NCBI GenBank assembly: GCA_029260615.1
Contig: JAJDCX010000090.1
Location: forward strand, 1 to 64,000
Direction: 5' to 3'
Source of the DNA: Phycisphaeraceae bacterium
Lineage (GTDB): Bacteria > Planctomycetota > Phycisphaerae > Phycisphaerales > Phycisphaeraceae
Length of the DNA: 64,000 nucleotides
Both the position numbers and the translations under genes were made by a program. The notes beneath the pieces were generated by a model, which saw only the letters and a list, made by a program, of their open reading frames with translations, did not search any database and was not told the DNA's origin. The stretch's first letter is position 1. Each line of letters starts with the position of its first letter. Below, one piece after another: positions 34,601-44,400 of this stretch.

Positions 34601-36433
34601 TTAAAGAGGCCTGGCCAACGACTCCGGCTCTTGCTCGTCGGTGTCCTCGGCAGGGTCGGCTGGCGGTACCGAATCTTCCGCGTCCCCGCCGTCCTCCTCG
34701 TCCTGTTCATACCACCGCCGCTTAGGCTTGCTTACCTTTTTCTCACGCGGGAACCGGGGCGCGAACAGCGACACAACCAGCAACGCCTGGATACCCAATA
34801 CGGGCAGACGGAACCGCTCCAGCCCTGTGGTCTGTGTAGCAAACGCGAAGTAAAACATCACGCCGCCAAGCAAAAGCAGCGCCGACCAGTGCCCGCGCAC
34901 AAGCAGTATCACCGCTCCAAGGACCATCCCCACCAGCAGCAGGCCGTTAAACCCGACCCAGGCCAACGCCAGCCACCCAGTCGGGTTCTTGAGGGTTTCT
35001 GACAGATTCGTCCACGTAAAACCGCCATTCATCAGCTTGTCACGCAGCCCGGTCGGCATATAAGTCAGGCCAAGCTGCTGATACAGCGCACCCATCGAGT
35101 GGTCCGTGAAGAACTTGGTCACGCTCTCCCTAAGGACACGCCCATACAGCCCGGGGTTGTCTCTGATCGCGTCAATGCCCATCGTCTTCATCGTGCCGAA
35201 GACCTCTGCATCAGGATTCAGATTCTGCTCGGCACGCAGCTCGGTCATCAGCGTATCCACCGTCGCCGGCCAGTCCTGTTTCCAATCCCCGCCTTCCTCG
35301 GTGATCCGCATGTAGGCGTTGCCGTAGAAGTACGTGTTGATGTACGGGATGCTGCTAAGCCGGTAGCCAAACCCCACCGATTCATTACGCGCCATCCACG
35401 CCGCACCGGGTGCCAACGAAAGGGCAATCATCAGCGTCGCCAGCACGAAGGTCTTGACCCTGAAATCCGTCACCACCATCCACAGCGCCACCGCCGGCCC
35501 CAGCATGATCGACACCGGACGAACCAACACACTCAGCCCGATCATCAGACCACCGAACGTTGTCGACCCGATCCCCCGTGTCTCCCGGTCCGCCACCGAC
35601 CACAGGCCAAGCAGCACCAGGAAAGTAAAACACGTCTCGGTAAGCACAGCCGTCGGAGCCGCGATGGCTGCGGGGTGTACCGCAACAATCGCCGCAGCGA
35701 ACAGCGCAGGCCCGGGACGTTTCAATAACGCCCGCCCAATCCCGTAAACCAACGCCACCGAAGCCGCACCAAATAGACACTGCAACAGCAGCAGCCCGTT
35801 CATCCCAAGCCCCAACCAGGCCGCCGCCCCCAAAAACGCCGGATACCCAGGCGTCCGCATGATCTCGGGACGCACACCATCGGCACCCGCCGATTCGACT
35901 TGACCAAGATCCACTCGCAATTGATGCAACGGCTCATGCACCACACCCGTCTCGGGCCCCGACCGCCCAAACTCACCCTGATTAACAAGCGTCTCACTCA
36001 ACTCAACATACCGATACGAATCCGGGAACATCGCCCGCTCGCTATCACCGTAGGGGCCCACCGCAAACAGCATCAAACGCAGTGCGATCGCGGCAAAGAA
36101 AATCAGCACCACATAAAACGCCTGCGACTCGTCATACACCATGCGCACAGGTGCAACCACCGGCCGGGGCTCGCTCTGCCCCAACACCCCGGTACTGTGA
36201 GGCGCAGCAACCTGAGGCGCAGCAACCTGAGGCTCAACATCTTGCTCTACAACCGAATCACTTGCCTTGGCATTGGGTAGAAACCACATTTCATCAACTC
36301 CCGTCGGCCGCCGGGTCTGGCACGGAACCCGTGCAACCCATACAACCCGCTTCTTCGTCATCGTCGGCTCAACCAGCAGACTTAAACACCGGCCGCACCG
36401 CACAAGACCCGTCCCATAACGAACCTCAGCCAT
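34601..36433 (-). CDS. Integral membrane glycosyltransferase, GT39/ArnT-like
   Basis: 610 residues. A short N-terminal Cys pair (VRCGRCLSLL) looks like a reduced zinc ribbon. After a disordered linker the protein has about ten membrane helices, starting FYVVLIFFAAIALRLMLF, with the acidic loop FPDSYRYVELSETL and IMRTPGYPAFLGAAAWL typical of the PMT/ArnT-like GT-C superfamily, which transfers sugars from lipid carriers on the periplasmic side. A charged, Glu/Asp-rich tail closes it. The start used is the ATG at 36433; an internal ATG (MWFLPN) is possible. It lies upstream of the ABC transporter genes with a 149-base spacer, so it may be a separate unit. Confidence 0.75.
   Translation of the reverse strand: MAEVRYGTGLVRCGRCLSLLVEPTMTKKRVVWVARVPCQTRRPTGVDEMWFLPNAKASDSVVEQDVEPQVAAPQVAAPHSTGVLGQSEPRPVVAPVRMVYDESQAFYVVLIFFAAIALRLMLFAVGPYGDSERAMFPDSYRYVELSETLVNQGEFGRSGPETGVVHEPLHQLRVDLGQVESAGADGVRPEIMRTPGYPAFLGAAAWLGLGMNGLLLLQCLFGAASVALVYGIGRALLKRPGPALFAAAIVAVHPAAIAAPTAVLTETCFTFLVLLGLWSVADRETRGIGSTTFGGLMIGLSVLVRPVSIMLGPAVALWMVVTDFRVKTFVLATLMIALSLAPGAAWMARNESVGFGYRLSSIPYINTYFYGNAYMRITEEGGDWKQDWPATVDTLMTELRAEQNLNPDAEVFGTMKTMGIDAIRDNPGLYGRVLRESVTKFFTDHSMGALYQQLGLTYMPTGLRDKLMNGGFTWTNLSETLKNPTGWLALAWVGFNGLLLVGMVLGAVILLVRGHWSALLLLGGVMFYFAFATQTTGLERFRLPVLGIQALLVVSLFAPRFPREKKVSKPKRRWYEQDEEDGGDAEDSVPPADPAEDTDEQEPESLARPL
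36198..36236. repeat. 15-base tandem repeat inside the membrane glycosyltransferase gene
   Basis: TGAGGCGCAGCAACC occurs twice in tandem, with a degraded third copy, and encodes the QVAAP repeat in the linker of the protein. It keeps the frame, so copy-number change would alter only linker length. Confidence 0.8.
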
Positions 36434-36549
36434 GAATCGTCGGATATAACACGCAGCGGACTAACGCCGTACCGTGAAAAGAAACCGCGTAGGTGGTAAA
36501 CCATGCCGCCTGTGATAACTGGGCAGCTTTCCGATACCGCTACTCTCGT

Positions 36550-37746
36550 TCAGACCAACGACGTACAGTACCGGTGCAGTTCCAACACACTCAAAAGGTA
36601 GGCCAACGTGGATTCGGCACCCTGGTTGCGGTTCACCCCGTCAGGACGCAGCCCGTCCATACAACCCCCGGTCTCCGGCGAATACAACATCACGCCCAAA
36701 TCATTGCCGCCGATGAACCACTGGAAACACCGCCACGCCTCGTCAGCCCATACCGAGTCACCACTAACCCGCGCCGCGTCCAGGCAGGCGTGTACCAAAG
36801 CGTGCGCTTCAAGCGGTTGTTGATCGAACCCAGCCTTAGACCCACCACGCGGCAGCCAACCCGCGTTACCGATGACACTGAGGTGCCCCTGTGGTGCCCG
36901 CTGCACATCCAGCAGCCAACCCAGCGACTTCAATCCTTGCTCAACCATTTCGTCTCGACCCATCGAACGGCCCGCAACCAACAAGGCGTGGCAGAGCTTA
37001 GCATTGTCATATATCGCCCTGTCTTCACACCACGCCCAATCGTCCGAGGCGTGTTCCGTAAACGCAACAAAAAGGTCCGAAGCATAACGGTCACGCAGAT
37101 CGCTCGCCGAGATACTTTCCCCAAGGCTATCCGGGGGAAGATCTGGATATCGCTTGAGGTAATCTTCCAGCCCCAAGACGGTAAACGCTTTAGATCGCAG
37201 ATCGCAAAATCCGCTGACCCCCGGCAGGGCCTTTTGAAACAACTCACACGCAAGGTCACATGTGTCGTCATCCTTCGCCGTCACCACCGCCACACCCAGC
37301 GCCCAGATCGTTCGCCCCTGACTGTCCGGGCTACCCACCTCCTCCAGCCAACGCCGATCATACGACATGAAATTCCGAAACACGCCCGCGGATTCGTTGT
37401 AGGCGTAAGCCAAAAACATCAAGTACCGATGAACCGACGCCCCCGGTGCACCACACTCCCCCGGTGGAACATCCCCAAATAACTCCGCGTGATACAGCGC
37501 CGCGATCAAGGCTCGGGCATTGTCGTCTATACAGTACCCATGCCGAAGGTCCGGCACGGAATACAGGGCGTGCTGAAACATCCCCGTGCAATCGGTCATC
37601 TTTATAAGGTGCCGAAGGTCTACCGAAGGCATCGACCACCCCCGATCTGGCCCACCCGCTACCGGGGCATCGTCCGTTCCTTGGCTTCCCATGGCACAAA
37701 CATCGGCCGAATCACGCAGCCCCGGACAATACACCTCTGTAACCAC
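36550..37746 (-). CDS. Glycosidase-like protein, probable (alpha/alpha)6 fold
   Basis: 398 residues by the track; the start codon is a GTG without a clear ribosome site, and ATGs at 37692 and 37632 are alternatives. The sequence is a run of amphipathic helices with conserved-looking motifs HGYCIDDNARALIAAL near residue 70, WAWCEDRAIYDNAKLCHALL near 240 and a C-terminal NRNQGAESTLAYLLSVLE. This resembles the helical-barrel proteins found with glycosyltransferases and GH130 phosphorylases in planctomycetes and Bacteroidetes. No signal peptide is seen. The reaction is not established; a glycan-trimming or phosphorylase-associated role is a guess. It lies next to the polysaccharide locus. Confidence 0.6.
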   Translation of the reverse strand: MVTEVYCPGLRDSADVCAMGSQGTDDAPVAGGPDRGWSMPSVDLRHLIKMTDCTGMFQHALYSVPDLRHGYCIDDNARALIAALYHAELFGDVPPGECGAPGASVHRYLMFLAYAYNESAGVFRNFMSYDRRWLEEVGSPDSQGRTIWALGVAVVTAKDDDTCDLACELFQKALPGVSGFCDLRSKAFTVLGLEDYLKRYPDLPPDSLGESISASDLRDRYASDLFVAFTEHASDDWAWCEDRAIYDNAKLCHALLVAGRSMGRDEMVEQGLKSLGWLLDVQRAPQGHLSVIGNAGWLPRGGSKAGFDQQPLEAHALVHACLDAARVSGDSVWADEAWRCFQWFIGGNDLGVMLYSPETGGCMDGLRPDGVNRNQGAESTLAYLLSVLELHRYCTSLV

Positions 37747-38148
37747 GCTCTAACGCGACCTGCACCCTGTTGGCTTCAAACAAATAAAACAGCCTTTTTA
37801 TAGCCCTTAACCATATAATCACGCATTAGATTATGTAATTAAAATTCAATCCTATCTATATATATAACTATTTATTATACAATTATTTAAATGATAAATT
37901 CCACTAATTGCCAATAGTCTAATCCCACCCCCATTCCCTATAAAAATCCTCACCAACGCGCTAAACCGCAATATTGAGAGCCTAAAACCAAGTTTTGTCG
38001 ATTATCACCTCAATCTATTGACAATCAGCCCCCTTGTTATATAATCAGATTGAGTTAAATTGTATTTTCAGGCCATTGTGCCAAACTCAGGAACGCCTGT
38101 TGTTTCTGACGATTCATCACACCCATCTTGCTAGGGAGGAATTACATC
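37747..38148. other. AT-rich intergenic region
   Basis: About 400 bases, with a core near 37800-37990 composed mostly of A and T (for example TATCTATATATATAACTATTTATTATAC), unlike the GC-rich surroundings. No gene is visible. It contains a near-consensus promoter for the next gene. The AT stretch could ease melting, bind nucleoid proteins or be an upstream activating region; it does not show terminal repeats of a mobile element. Confidence 0.6.
38018..38045 (+). promoter_or_regulatory. Sigma-70-type promoter for the PEP-CTERM gene
   Basis: TTGACA, a 16-base spacer and TATAAT, both hexamers identical to the consensus. The transcript would start near 38052, giving a leader of about 97 bases before the ATG at 38149. 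This suggests strong expression. Confidence 0.75.
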
Positions 38149-39252
38149 ATGCGGAAGTTTGCACTTGGACTTGGATGCGCAGCACTGCTGGGCACGGCCA
38201 GCACGTCGTGGGCAGTACTTGGTGTTGTCGTAAGCGAAGACTTTGAGAGCTACGCCGATACCGCCGCCATGTCGGCCGTCTGGGCCGGGTTCGACGGCGT
38301 CCTTGAGACAGAAATCGACTTCGACTTTGACGGGGTCCCCGACGAAGTCGGCAACAACACCGCTAGCCACCCCGGTGGTGTCGTCAACGCATTTGACCTA
38401 GCTTCCCCCATCAGCGCCTCAGCGACAGAGTGGATCAAGCTCAGCGTCGATATCTTCGATGACGACACATCACTGATCCCCGGCTTTCCGCTGGTCCCAG
38501 ACAACAAGCGGATGGGCTTGGGCATGCGCTCCGTTGATCCATTAAATGGGACGACCAACATCATCGAACTAGGCATGTGGAACAACCCAACCCACTTCGT
38601 CCACCGCGCAGTCCTGTTTGATTCGACCAACGGTGTACCCAACCCCAGTTGGCAGGCTTTTGATCTGGGCACCGAAGCCTTTGACATCGACGGCAGCGGC
38701 GTGATCGAGCCCGACGAAGAGGCCATCAACGTCAACCGCTTCCGCGGCCCTGGCTGGCACTCCTACAGTGTCATCATCAAGCCTGACTCCATGGTCTTCG
38801 AGTTTGACCTCGACCGCGACGGCTCGATCGACAGTTCTGCCGAGTACTTCGACATCCCACACACCGCCGATGGCTTTAGCCAGCTCCGTTTCGGTGGCCC
38901 ATCCAACGTCAGTTCCTCAGGCGGTGGCGTCCACTTCGACAACGTCGTCTTGGAAATCATCGCAGCCGATGCACCCGGCCTCGCCGGCGACCTCAACGGC
39001 GACGGGTTCGTCGGTATCGCTGACCTGAACATTGTCCTGGCTGACTGGAACAACGGCGATCCCCCAAACGACCCCATCATTAACCCGCTGGCCGACCCTT
39101 CCGGTGACGGGTTCGTCGGCATCACCGACCTGAACGTCGTCTTGGGCAACTGGAACGCCGGCGTTCCGCCCGGCCCAGCTGTTGTTCCCGAGCCGACCAC
39201 GCTGGCTCTGCTTGGTCTTGGTGGCGTAGCCATGCTGCGTCGTCGTCGCTGA
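38149..39252 (+). CDS. PEP-CTERM protein with dockerin-like Ca-binding repeats
   Basis: 367 residues from the ATG at 38149, which has GGGAGGAA seven bases upstream (the track's ATG at 38128 is in the leader). A signal peptide (MRKFALGLGCAALLGTASTSWA) leads to a beta-rich domain of about 260 residues with concanavalin-like character. Two dockerin-type Ca-binding repeats follow (GDLNGDGFVGIADLNIVLADWN and a second copy GDGFVGITDLNVVLGNWN), separated by a Pro/Asn linker, and the end is a PEP-CTERM signal: VPEPTTLALLGLGG and an RRRR tail. It is an exported envelope protein processed by an exosortase. Ligand or partner is unknown. Confidence 0.88.
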   Translation: MRKFALGLGCAALLGTASTSWAVLGVVVSEDFESYADTAAMSAVWAGFDGVLETEIDFDFDGVPDEVGNNTASHPGGVVNAFDLASPISASATEWIKLSVDIFDDDTSLIPGFPLVPDNKRMGLGMRSVDPLNGTTNIIELGMWNNPTHFVHRAVLFDSTNGVPNPSWQAFDLGTEAFDIDGSGVIEPDEEAINVNRFRGPGWHSYSVIIKPDSMVFEFDLDRDGSIDSSAEYFDIPHTADGFSQLRFGGPSNVSSSGGGVHFDNVVLEIIAADAPGLAGDLNGDGFVGIADLNIVLADWNNGDPPNDPIINPLADPSGDGFVGITDLNVVLGNWNAGVPPGPAVVPEPTTLALLGLGGVAMLRRRR

Positions 39253-39339
39253 ATCGACTGTCTTGAAATGTTGGGTGTATCTGAGTTGTAACGGTCTTAG
39301 ATATGCTTGGACAACCGTTTGTGTTGTCAGACACTGAAA

Positions 39340-39371
39340 CCGGGCGTCGCTCCCACGGCGCCCGGATTTTT
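39340..39371 (+). terminator. Rho-independent terminator after the PEP-CTERM gene
   Basis: CCGGGCG, a 12-base loop, CGCCCGG, then ATTTTT. It lies about 90 bases after the stop codon and separates this gene from the downstream radical SAM gene. Confidence 0.85.
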
Positions 39372-39465
39372 ATGCGCCTATCTAAACCTAAAGACACTAC
39401 CCCACCTCTCTATCCCAACCCAAGGCCGCTATCATAGAGTGGACTGGCGGATAAAAGGTGTCGTG

Positions 39466-40389
39466 ATGAATCAACAACCCAACCCCATTAAAACTAAACC
39501 CGCCTCCCCCGCAACCAGCCTCTTTGCCGAGCACGGCCGGCACTGGGAATCATTCGCTTATGTCTACCCGGTCGTCAGCCGACGCAGCAGGGGCCTGTCT
39601 ATCGGTATCAACCTCAATCCCGACACGATATGCAACTTCGATTGCGTGTATTGCCAGGTCGATAAATTAGAAAACCCAAAACCCATGCCGGTGGATCTTC
39701 ATCGTCTGCGACAAGAGTTGGGAGCGATGCTACAGGACGTGGCGTCTGGGAGAATATGGGCCCTACCAAGATTCGCCCAAATTGACCCGGCCTTAAAACG
39801 TCTCAACGACATCGCGTTCTCCGGCGACGGCGAGCCCACCACCGCCAAGGGCTTCACGCAAGCAGTCGACATAGCCGTGGAATTAAAAAACGCCTCTGGG
39901 CTTGACGGCATAAAGCTCATACTCATTACCAACGCGACCCTGCTTGACCGCCCCCACATCGAATCAGCGATTCGGGTGCTGGACGACAACAACGGAGAGG
40001 TGTGGGCCAAACTCGATGCCGGAACAGAGTCATACTACAAGCAGGTCGACCGTTCAGCCGTGCCTTTACGGCGAGTGTTGGACAACCTCCTCGCTTGCGG
40101 CAAACGCCGACCGATCGTGATCCAGTCGATGTTCCTGAACATGCACGACCGCCCCATGCAGACCCAGACATTTGACGCCTACACCGACCGACTCGCCGAA
40201 CTGATCCAAACGGGTTGCCAAATCAAGGCCGTACAACTCTACACCGTGGCACGACAACCCTTGGAGGATTATGTGTCGGCATTGACCAATGAGCAGCTAG
40301 CCGAATTGTCCAAACGTCTAAAACGCCGGCTCGCCAACCTGCCCGATGCAAAAGATATCACCCTCGAAGTGTTCGGCGGATGCGATTAA
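39466..40389 (+). CDS. Radical SAM protein, COG0731/wyosine-like
   Basis: 307 residues from the ATG at 39466 (MNQQPNPIK), with AAAAGGTG upstream; the track start is inside the terminator. The radical SAM motif is CNFDCVYCQ near residue 63, preceded by RGLSIGINLNPDTI and followed by IAFSGDGEPTTAKGF and ILITNATLLDRP. The set matches Fe-S oxidoreductases of the COG0731 group, related to wyosine tRNA modification enzymes but common in bacteria without a known substrate. It appears as a single-gene unit with its own leader. The reaction is not known. Confidence 0.83.
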   Translation: MNQQPNPIKTKPASPATSLFAEHGRHWESFAYVYPVVSRRSRGLSIGINLNPDTICNFDCVYCQVDKLENPKPMPVDLHRLRQELGAMLQDVASGRIWALPRFAQIDPALKRLNDIAFSGDGEPTTAKGFTQAVDIAVELKNASGLDGIKLILITNATLLDRPHIESAIRVLDDNNGEVWAKLDAGTESYYKQVDRSAVPLRRVLDNLLACGKRRPIVIQSMFLNMHDRPMQTQTFDAYTDRLAELIQTGCQIKAVQLYTVARQPLEDYVSALTNEQLAELSKRLKRRLANLPDAKDITLEVFGGCD

Positions 40390-40467
40390 GAAGACTTCCG
40401 GGCTTACACTTAAAACATCCTGAAGTTCAATCACCTTGATCCACAACCACGCCTTGGATCCAAGCAA

Positions 40468-41457
40468 TCAGTACGTCCAACTCTGCAAAACATGCACATA
40501 GTTCGCCCGCTCGTACGCGGAGGGGTTCGGGCAATTCTCCAGGCTCATGCTGCCCTGGAGTTGATATAGAGAATCGTAATCGTGTTCGACCAACCAGCGT
40601 TCCAGGTCCTCACGGACGCTCAGCAGGTGCTCCGGGCCATGCTCAAGCAAAGCCGAAACCATCTGTACCGCATGCGCACCGGTCATCACAGCCTTGACCA
40701 CATCGATCTCGTTATGCACCCCACCGGTCACCGCCAACGACGCATCCACGCGACTGGACAGGATCGCCAACCAGCGAAGACGAAGCAGTAACTCCGACGG
40801 CGAAGACAGATTCACCCGCGTCACCTCCAACGCTTCCACATCGATGTCAGGCTGATAGAACCGATTAAATATAACCAGCGCATCCGCCCCAGCCTCAACA
40901 AGCCGACCCGTGAAGTCTACCAACGACGTGTAGAACGGCGAAAGCTTCACCGCAACCGGTAATTGGGTCGACTCCTTGATCGTTTGGACCATCTCCACCG
41001 CCCGGTCTTCCAACACCCCGCTTGTCTCCTGGGGGTCCATCGCCACGTAGTAGATGTTCAACTCCAGCGCATCCGCGCCGGCCTGCTCGATCAGCTTCGC
41101 ATACTCAAGCCAACGCCCCCCACTCATCCCGTTCAGTGATGCGATCACCGGCAGCTCCGTGCATCTCTTGATCGCCCCCACCTTCTCCAGGTACCCGTGC
41201 GGCCCCAGTTTGAATTCCTCGTTGCGAGGAAAATAGTCCAACGCCTCGGCAGACACCTCATCGTGCGAAGCGATGCTGTCGTGGGTCGCCAGCTGCTCGC
41301 GCAGGATCTGCTCCTCGAAAAGAGAAGGCATCACGATTGCCGCAGCACCGGCGTCTTCCAGGCGCTTCACCGATCCTAAGTCATAAGCCAGCGGTGACGC
41401 CCCGGCCATCAGCGGGTGGGGCAGCTTAAGCCCCATGTAATTCGTTGAAAGATCCAT
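40468..41457 (-). CDS. Dihydroorotate-dehydrogenase-like flavoprotein
   Basis: 329 residues with a TIM-barrel FMN layout: STNYMGLKLPHPLMAGASPLAYDL at the start, VIASLNGMSGGRWLEYAKLIEQAGADALELNIYYV near 110-145, VAVKLSPFY near 175 and IFNRFYQPDIDVE near 205, followed by VTGGVHNEIDVVKAVMTGAHAVQMVSALL. This is the COG0167-like family that is repeatedly found next to pyruvate:ferredoxin oxidoreductase genes and is distinct from true PyrD. It lies 12 bases after the PFOR stop. A role in electron transfer to or from ferredoxin is inferred from that pairing only. Confidence 0.85.
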   Translation of the reverse strand: MDLSTNYMGLKLPHPLMAGASPLAYDLGSVKRLEDAGAAAIVMPSLFEEQILREQLATHDSIASHDEVSAEALDYFPRNEEFKLGPHGYLEKVGAIKRCTELPVIASLNGMSGGRWLEYAKLIEQAGADALELNIYYVAMDPQETSGVLEDRAVEMVQTIKESTQLPVAVKLSPFYTSLVDFTGRLVEAGADALVIFNRFYQPDIDVEALEVTRVNLSSPSELLLRLRWLAILSSRVDASLAVTGGVHNEIDVVKAVMTGAHAVQMVSALLEHGPEHLLSVREDLERWLVEHDYDSLYQLQGSMSLENCPNPSAYERANYVHVLQSWTY

Positions 41458-41469
41458 CGTGTCGTTTCC

Positions 41470-44400
41470 TTATCTAATGGCCGCGGGTTTCGCGGATATG
41501 GGTTTCTCGGATTGTCCGTTGTGATTTTCTGCATCCAGGCCCAGACCAGCCAGATGCTGGTAGAGCTGCACACGCTGCACCGCGTGACGCTGCGCCGCCT
41601 TGGACAAACGACGGAACCGATCTGGGTCGATCTTCTCAACCATGCGGAACCGCGTCTCCTGGCTCATGTATTCTCCAACCGGGATCGACGGCGGCTTGGA
41701 ATCAATCTGCAATGCCGGCAACCCCTGCGCCACTCGCCTTGGATCAAACCGATACAACGGCCAGATACCCGATGCCACCGCACGCTTCTGCTGATCCAAC
41801 CCGTGCGACAGATCGTACCCGTGCGCGATGCAATGGCTGTAGGCAATAATCAGTGACGGCCCGGAATACGACCCCGCCTCCTGCATCACCTTCACCGTGT
41901 GGTTGTCGTTGGCACCCATCGCGATGCTGGCCACATACACATGCCCGTAGCTCATCGCCATCAGACCAAGGTCTTTCTTGTGGACACTCTTTCCCGCAGC
42001 CGCGAACTTCGCAGCCGCACCTAACGGCGTGGCCTTGGATTGCTGACCACCCGTGTTGGAATAGACTTCGGTATCTAAAACAAGCACGTTGATGTCTCGT
42101 TGCATCGACATCACATGGTCCAGCCCACCGAAGCCGATGTCATACGCCCACCCGTCACCGCCAACCAGCCAGACAGCCTTCTTCACAAGGTAGTCAGCCA
42201 GCAGATCCAGCCGGTGTGCCGGCGCCGAATTAATCTTCGCCAGCGCCTCTCTTAATAATACGACCCGGCCCCGCTGCATCGCGATACCCGCCGAATCGTC
42301 TTGGCTCCCACTAAGCAACCCATTCACAAGCTCTGAATCCAGTTGCGAGCCAAGCTCCGCAAGCATGTCCTGAGCCTGTTGACGGTGCTGGTCAATCGCA
42401 ACACGGTGGCCAAACCCGTACTCCGCGTTGTCTTCAAACAGCGAGTTGCTCCACGCGGGCCCTCGGCCGTCTTCGTTCGTGCAGTAAGGCGTCGTCGGCA
42501 GGTTCCCACCATAGATCGACGAACACCCCGTCGCATTGGCGATCAACAACCGATCGCCGTAGAGCTGGGTCAGCAGCTTGACGTAAGGCGTCTCCCCACA
42601 GCCCGCACAAGCACCGGAATACTCGAACATCGGCAGCAGGAACTGCGAACCCTTCACGTCCAGCCGCTTGATCTTCATCGGGTCAACCTCGGAGAGGTCA
42701 AGAAAATATTCGTAATCGGCCCGCTCACGCATCCGCGTCTCATGCCCATCGCGGGCCTGCATGTTGATCGCTTTACGTTTGGGCACCGCCTTATTCTTCG
42801 CCGGGCAGACATTCACACACAACGTGCAGCCCGTGCAGTCCTCGGTCGCAACCTGCAGAGTGTACTTAAGCCCCTTGAAGTCCGGCGCCTTGTAGTCCTG
42901 CGACTTAAACGTATCAGGTGCGCCCTCCAACTCGCCAGGCTCGTACACCTTGCAACGGATCGCCGCGTGAGGACACACCAGGACACACTTGTTGCACTGG
43001 ATACACACGTCGGGATCCCACAGGGGAACACTCGGGGCAATGTTCCGCTTCTCATAGCGTGTCGTCCCGGTCGGCCAAGTGCCGTCCGGCGGAAACGCGC
43101 TGACCGGTAGGCCATCGCCATGCCCCGCCATCATCGCCGCCGTCACACGCGATACAAAGTCGGGCACATCGTCCGGCACCACCGACAACGGTGCCAAAAC
43201 CGAAGTCACCTTCGACGGAACCGAAACCTCATGCAGATTCTCAAGCGATTGATCCACCGCGTCAAAGTTCCGACGGATCACCTCCTCGCCACGCTTGGCG
43301 TAGGTCTTCTCGATCGCCTTCTTGATCTTGCTGATCGCCTCATCCCTCGGCAGCACACCCGAGATCGCAAAGAAACAGGTCTGCATCACCGTGTTGATCC
43401 GCCGACCCATCCCCGCCTTCTGAGCCACCGCGTACCCATCGATCACATAGAACTTCAGCCGCTTCTCGATGATCTGCTCCTGCACCTTAGCAGGCAGGTG
43501 GTCCCAGACCTCATCGGGTCCATACGGCGCATTCAGCAGGAACACCGCCTCCGGCTCCGCGTTCGCCAACACATCCACCGTGTCCAAAAGCGTAAACAAA
43601 TGACACGCAACAAACCCCGCACACTGGATCAGGTACGCCGCACGGATCGGCTCAGGCCCAAACCGCAGGTGCGAAACCGTCATCGCACCCGACTTCTTCG
43701 AGTCGTACACGAAGTAACCCTGCGCGTAAAAATCTGTTGATTCACCGATGATCTTGATCGTGTTTTTATTCGCACCCACTGTGCCGTCCGCGCCCATCCC
43801 GTAAAACATCGCACGGGTCACACCCTTAGGCACGATTACAACGTCTTCATCCACCGGCAACGACAGATGCGTCACATCGTCCATGATCCCAACCGTAAAA
43901 TGGTTGCGGGGTTCATCACTTGCAAGGTTGTCCAACACCGCATGGACATGCGCTGGGGTAAACTCCTTACTCGACAGCCCGTAACGCCCACCGACGATCG
44001 CCGGGAACGGATCACGCTTGGAGTCGTAGTCAGCAGCAACAACATCCAGATACAGTGGCTCCCCCACCGCCCCGGGCTCTTTAGTCCGGTCCAATACGGC
44101 AACGTTCTTGGCGGTATGTGGCATCGCAGCGATGAAGTGTTCAATCGAGAAAGGCCGATACAGACGAACCTTAATCAGACCCACCTTCTCACCAAGGTGT
44201 ACCATCTCACTAATCGTTTTGTGCGCCGTCTCCGCACCCGACCCCATCATCACGATCACCCGCTCCGCCTTGGGATGCCCAACATAATCAAACAGGTGGT
44301 ACTGCCTCCCGGCCATCTCCGCGAAGCGGTCCATCTGCTCCTGCACCGTCTGCGGGCAGGCATTGTGAAACGGGTTACACGCCTCGCGGGCTTGAAAGAA

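Noticed and set aside
42343-43110. Long plus-strand ORFs opposite PFOR, the hydrogenase genes and dnaK
   Set aside because: They are shadows of well-supported minus-strand genes, rich in Arg/His and Pro as expected for antisense reading.
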